The notes beneath the pieces were generated by a model, which saw nothing but the letters and a program-made list of their open reading frames with translations, was not told the origin of the DNA and ran no database searches. From contig CADBLW010000201.1 of the NCBI GenBank assembly GCA_902795625.1, positions 1 to 7,231 on the forward strand: a stretch of DNA of 7,231 nt, in the 5' to 3' direction. Numbering within the stretch: the first letter of the stretch is position 1; every line of letters begins with the position of its first letter. The DNA comes from an uncultured Lachnospiraceae bacterium. Lineage in GTDB: Bacteria > Bacillota > Clostridia > Lachnospirales > Lachnospiraceae. This document shows, piece after piece, positions 6,142 to 7,231 of the stretch. The position numbers and the translations under genes are program-made.

Positions 6142-7026
6142 ATGGCAACGAATAAAACATATAATTACGCACAATATGAGGTACGTAAGACCAAACGCTG
6201 GGTCAACGTAATTATCACCATAGTGCTTGTCATCTGGGCAGTGATCAACCTGTATCCGCTGTACTGGATGCTTGCATTCTCTTTGAAGGACAATGACCAG
6301 ATCCTCGTAACGAACCGTTTCGGACTTCCCAAGGGACTTCCTTCGGAATGGATCTGGAGCAACTACAAAGAGGCTATGGATACCGGCCCGATCGGTAAGT
6401 TCTTCCTGAACAGTATCATCGTCACCGGCGCTACCATCATTCTTACAACGCTCGCTGCCATGATGGCATCGTACGCGATCACGAGAATCCGTTGGCGCGG
6501 AAGTGAAATGATGAACCGTATTTTCATGCTTGGTATTACGATTCCGATTCAGGCCTCCATTATCCCGGTTTATCTGGTTGTAAGTAAGCTGCAGCTCATC
6601 AATACGCCGATCGCGCTGATCATTCCGTATTCGGCATTTGCATTGGCGATGGCGTTGCTGATCTGTACCGGCTTTATGACGCAGATACCTAAGGAACTCG
6701 ACGAGGCAGCATATATCGATGGTTGCGGGCGCAGCAAGGTGTTCTTCAGCGTGATCCTTCCGCTGATGAAGCCGGCAGTTGCCACCACCGCGATCTACAC
6801 TTTCCTGCAGTGCTGGAACGAGCTCATGTTTGCACAGACGTTCATGACCGGTCTTCAGTCCATGACACTTCCCGCAGGTATGGCACAGCTGTTCGGCAGC
6901 CATACGACGAAGTGGGGCCCGATCGGTGCGGCGCTTGTTATTGCAACGTTCCCGACGATCCTTTTCTACATCATGTTCAGCAGACGTATTCAGGATAGTT
7001 TCATTGCAGGTGCTGTCAAGGGTTGA
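6142..7026 (+). CDS. Sugar ABC transporter permease 2 (CUT1, MalG/UgpE-like)
   Basis: A 294-residue inner membrane protein, the second half of the sugar channel. The ATG at 6142 follows the permease 1 stop codon by one base, and the ribosome binding site AAGGAGAGGG (6126-6135) lies within the end of that gene. About six membrane segments are seen (roughly 20-46, 87-112, 123-148, 154-180, 200-230, 259-280). The EAA loop ELDEAAYIDGCGRSKVFF (185-202), ending SVILP, is intact. The NLYPLYWMLAFSLKD start and the C-terminal IAGAVKG are typical for the MalG-type partner. It ends the operon; a terminator follows at 7062-7109. No ATPase gene follows, so the transporter probably uses an MsmX-like ATPase from another locus. 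Confidence 0.94.
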   Translation: MATNKTYNYAQYEVRKTKRWVNVIITIVLVIWAVINLYPLYWMLAFSLKDNDQILVTNRFGLPKGLPSEWIWSNYKEAMDTGPIGKFFLNSIIVTGATIILTTLAAMMASYAITRIRWRGSEMMNRIFMLGITIPIQASIIPVYLVVSKLQLINTPIALIIPYSAFALAMALLICTGFMTQIPKELDEAAYIDGCGRSKVFFSVILPLMKPAVATTAIYTFLQCWNELMFAQTFMTGLQSMTLPAGMAQLFGSHTTKWGPIGAALVIATFPTILFYIMFSRRIQDSFIAGAVKG

Positions 7027-7041
7027 CGGCCATCGTTATCA

Positions 7042-7053
7042 ATTGCATGCAAT
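7042..7053. repeat. Perfect 12-bp palindrome ATTGCATGCAAT
   Basis: The sequence is fully self-complementary and lies between the permease 2 stop codon and the terminator. It could be a protein-binding site for the downstream gene or chance; nothing else identifies it. Confidence 0.3.
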
Positions 7054-7061
7054 AAAAACAC

Positions 7062-7117
7062 GAAACAAGGGCGGAGCTTTCCGGAAGGGAGCTCCGCTTC
7101 ACTTGTTTCTACACATT
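7062..7117. terminator. Strong intrinsic terminator, probably bidirectional
   Basis: An inner stem GCGGAGCT (7071-7078) with AGCTCCGC (7090-7097) extends by G-U and C-G pairs toward a small loop. It is enclosed by an outer stem GAAACAAG (7062-7069) with CTTGTTTC (7102-7109). T-rich sequence follows on the + strand (through the TTTT near 7116), and A-rich sequence precedes it (7053-7065), which would serve as the U-tract for minus-strand transcripts. It ends the transporter operon. Confidence 0.85.
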
Positions 7118-7172
7118 TTACAAAAAAGAAAAGACATTTTTCGAAACTTTGTGTATCCGATGAGGATAATAT

Positions 7173-7182
7173 GTGCTATACT
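7173..7182 (+). promoter_or_regulatory. Extended -10 promoter for a gene beyond the right edge
   Basis: TATACT (7177-7182) is preceded by TGC (7174-7176), giving an extended -10 element. No good -35 box is seen at 17 nt (TATCCG at 7154-7159). Bases 7183-7231 show no start codon with a ribosome binding site, so they are likely the leader of a gene outside the window. Confidence 0.45.
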
Positions 7183-7231
7183 GTAGCAGACTTTACGTTT
7201 TGAAAGTGTAGTGTCAGACAGGCGGAAACCA

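Noticed and set aside
6124..6903. Minus-strand open frame of 259 codons opposite permease 2
   Set aside because: The + frame has intact permease motifs; the antisense product is His/Arg-rich without any motif.
6926..7186. + frame of 86 codons running over the permease 2 end and terminator
   Set aside because: It overlaps permease 2 out of frame and runs through the terminator hairpin, with no ribosome binding site.

Overview
The window looks like a chromosomal segment of an anaerobic Gram-positive bacterium, most likely a clostridial (Lachnospiraceae-like) Firmicute. This rests on strong AGGAGG-type ribosome binding sites, lipobox signal peptides, a sugar ABC transporter with no ATPase gene beside it, and many cysteines in an exported binding protein. 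Family-level placement is inference. All recognisable genes lie on the + strand.

Layout: (1) 1-1104 is the 3' part of a GC-rich gene for an HD-domain metal-dependent phosphohydrolase-like protein. A 15-bp tandem repeat (271-435) forms a low-complexity linker between its N-terminal part and the HD domain. (2) 1105-1321 is intergenic, with a GC-rich inverted repeat and a good sigma-70 type promoter (1234-1262). (3) 1322-2887 encodes an FGGY-family carbohydrate kinase, probably acting on a ketopentose such as ribulose or xylulose, and apparently transcribed alone. (4) 2888-3203 is an AT-rich intergenic region with a near-consensus promoter (3068-3096), an A-rich upstream element and a roughly 100-nt leader. 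(5) 3204-3797 encodes a small lipoprotein with a lipocalin-like C-terminal half and unknown function. (6) 3700-3921 holds an extended -10 promoter inside the end of the lipoprotein gene, then four consecutive small hairpins (three with GNRA tetraloops) and a LacI/CcpA-type operator. (7) 3922-7026 is a CUT1 sugar ABC transporter operon: binding lipoprotein, permease 1, permease 2. A 15-bp hairpin separates the binding-protein gene from the permeases. (8) 7027-7231 has a strong, probably bidirectional terminator and an extended -10 promoter for a gene beyond the right edge.

Together the genes suggest carbohydrate scavenging. The binding protein captures a sugar or short oligosaccharide outside the cell and the two permeases import it, powered by an ATPase encoded elsewhere (MsmX-like sharing is usual for such operons). 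The kinase may phosphorylate a pentose derived from related substrates, but it is not in the same operon, so that link is only positional. No phage, transposon, CRISPR, tRNA or rRNA was seen. The most unusual parts are the multi-hairpin leader of the transporter operon and the repeat linker of the HD protein.
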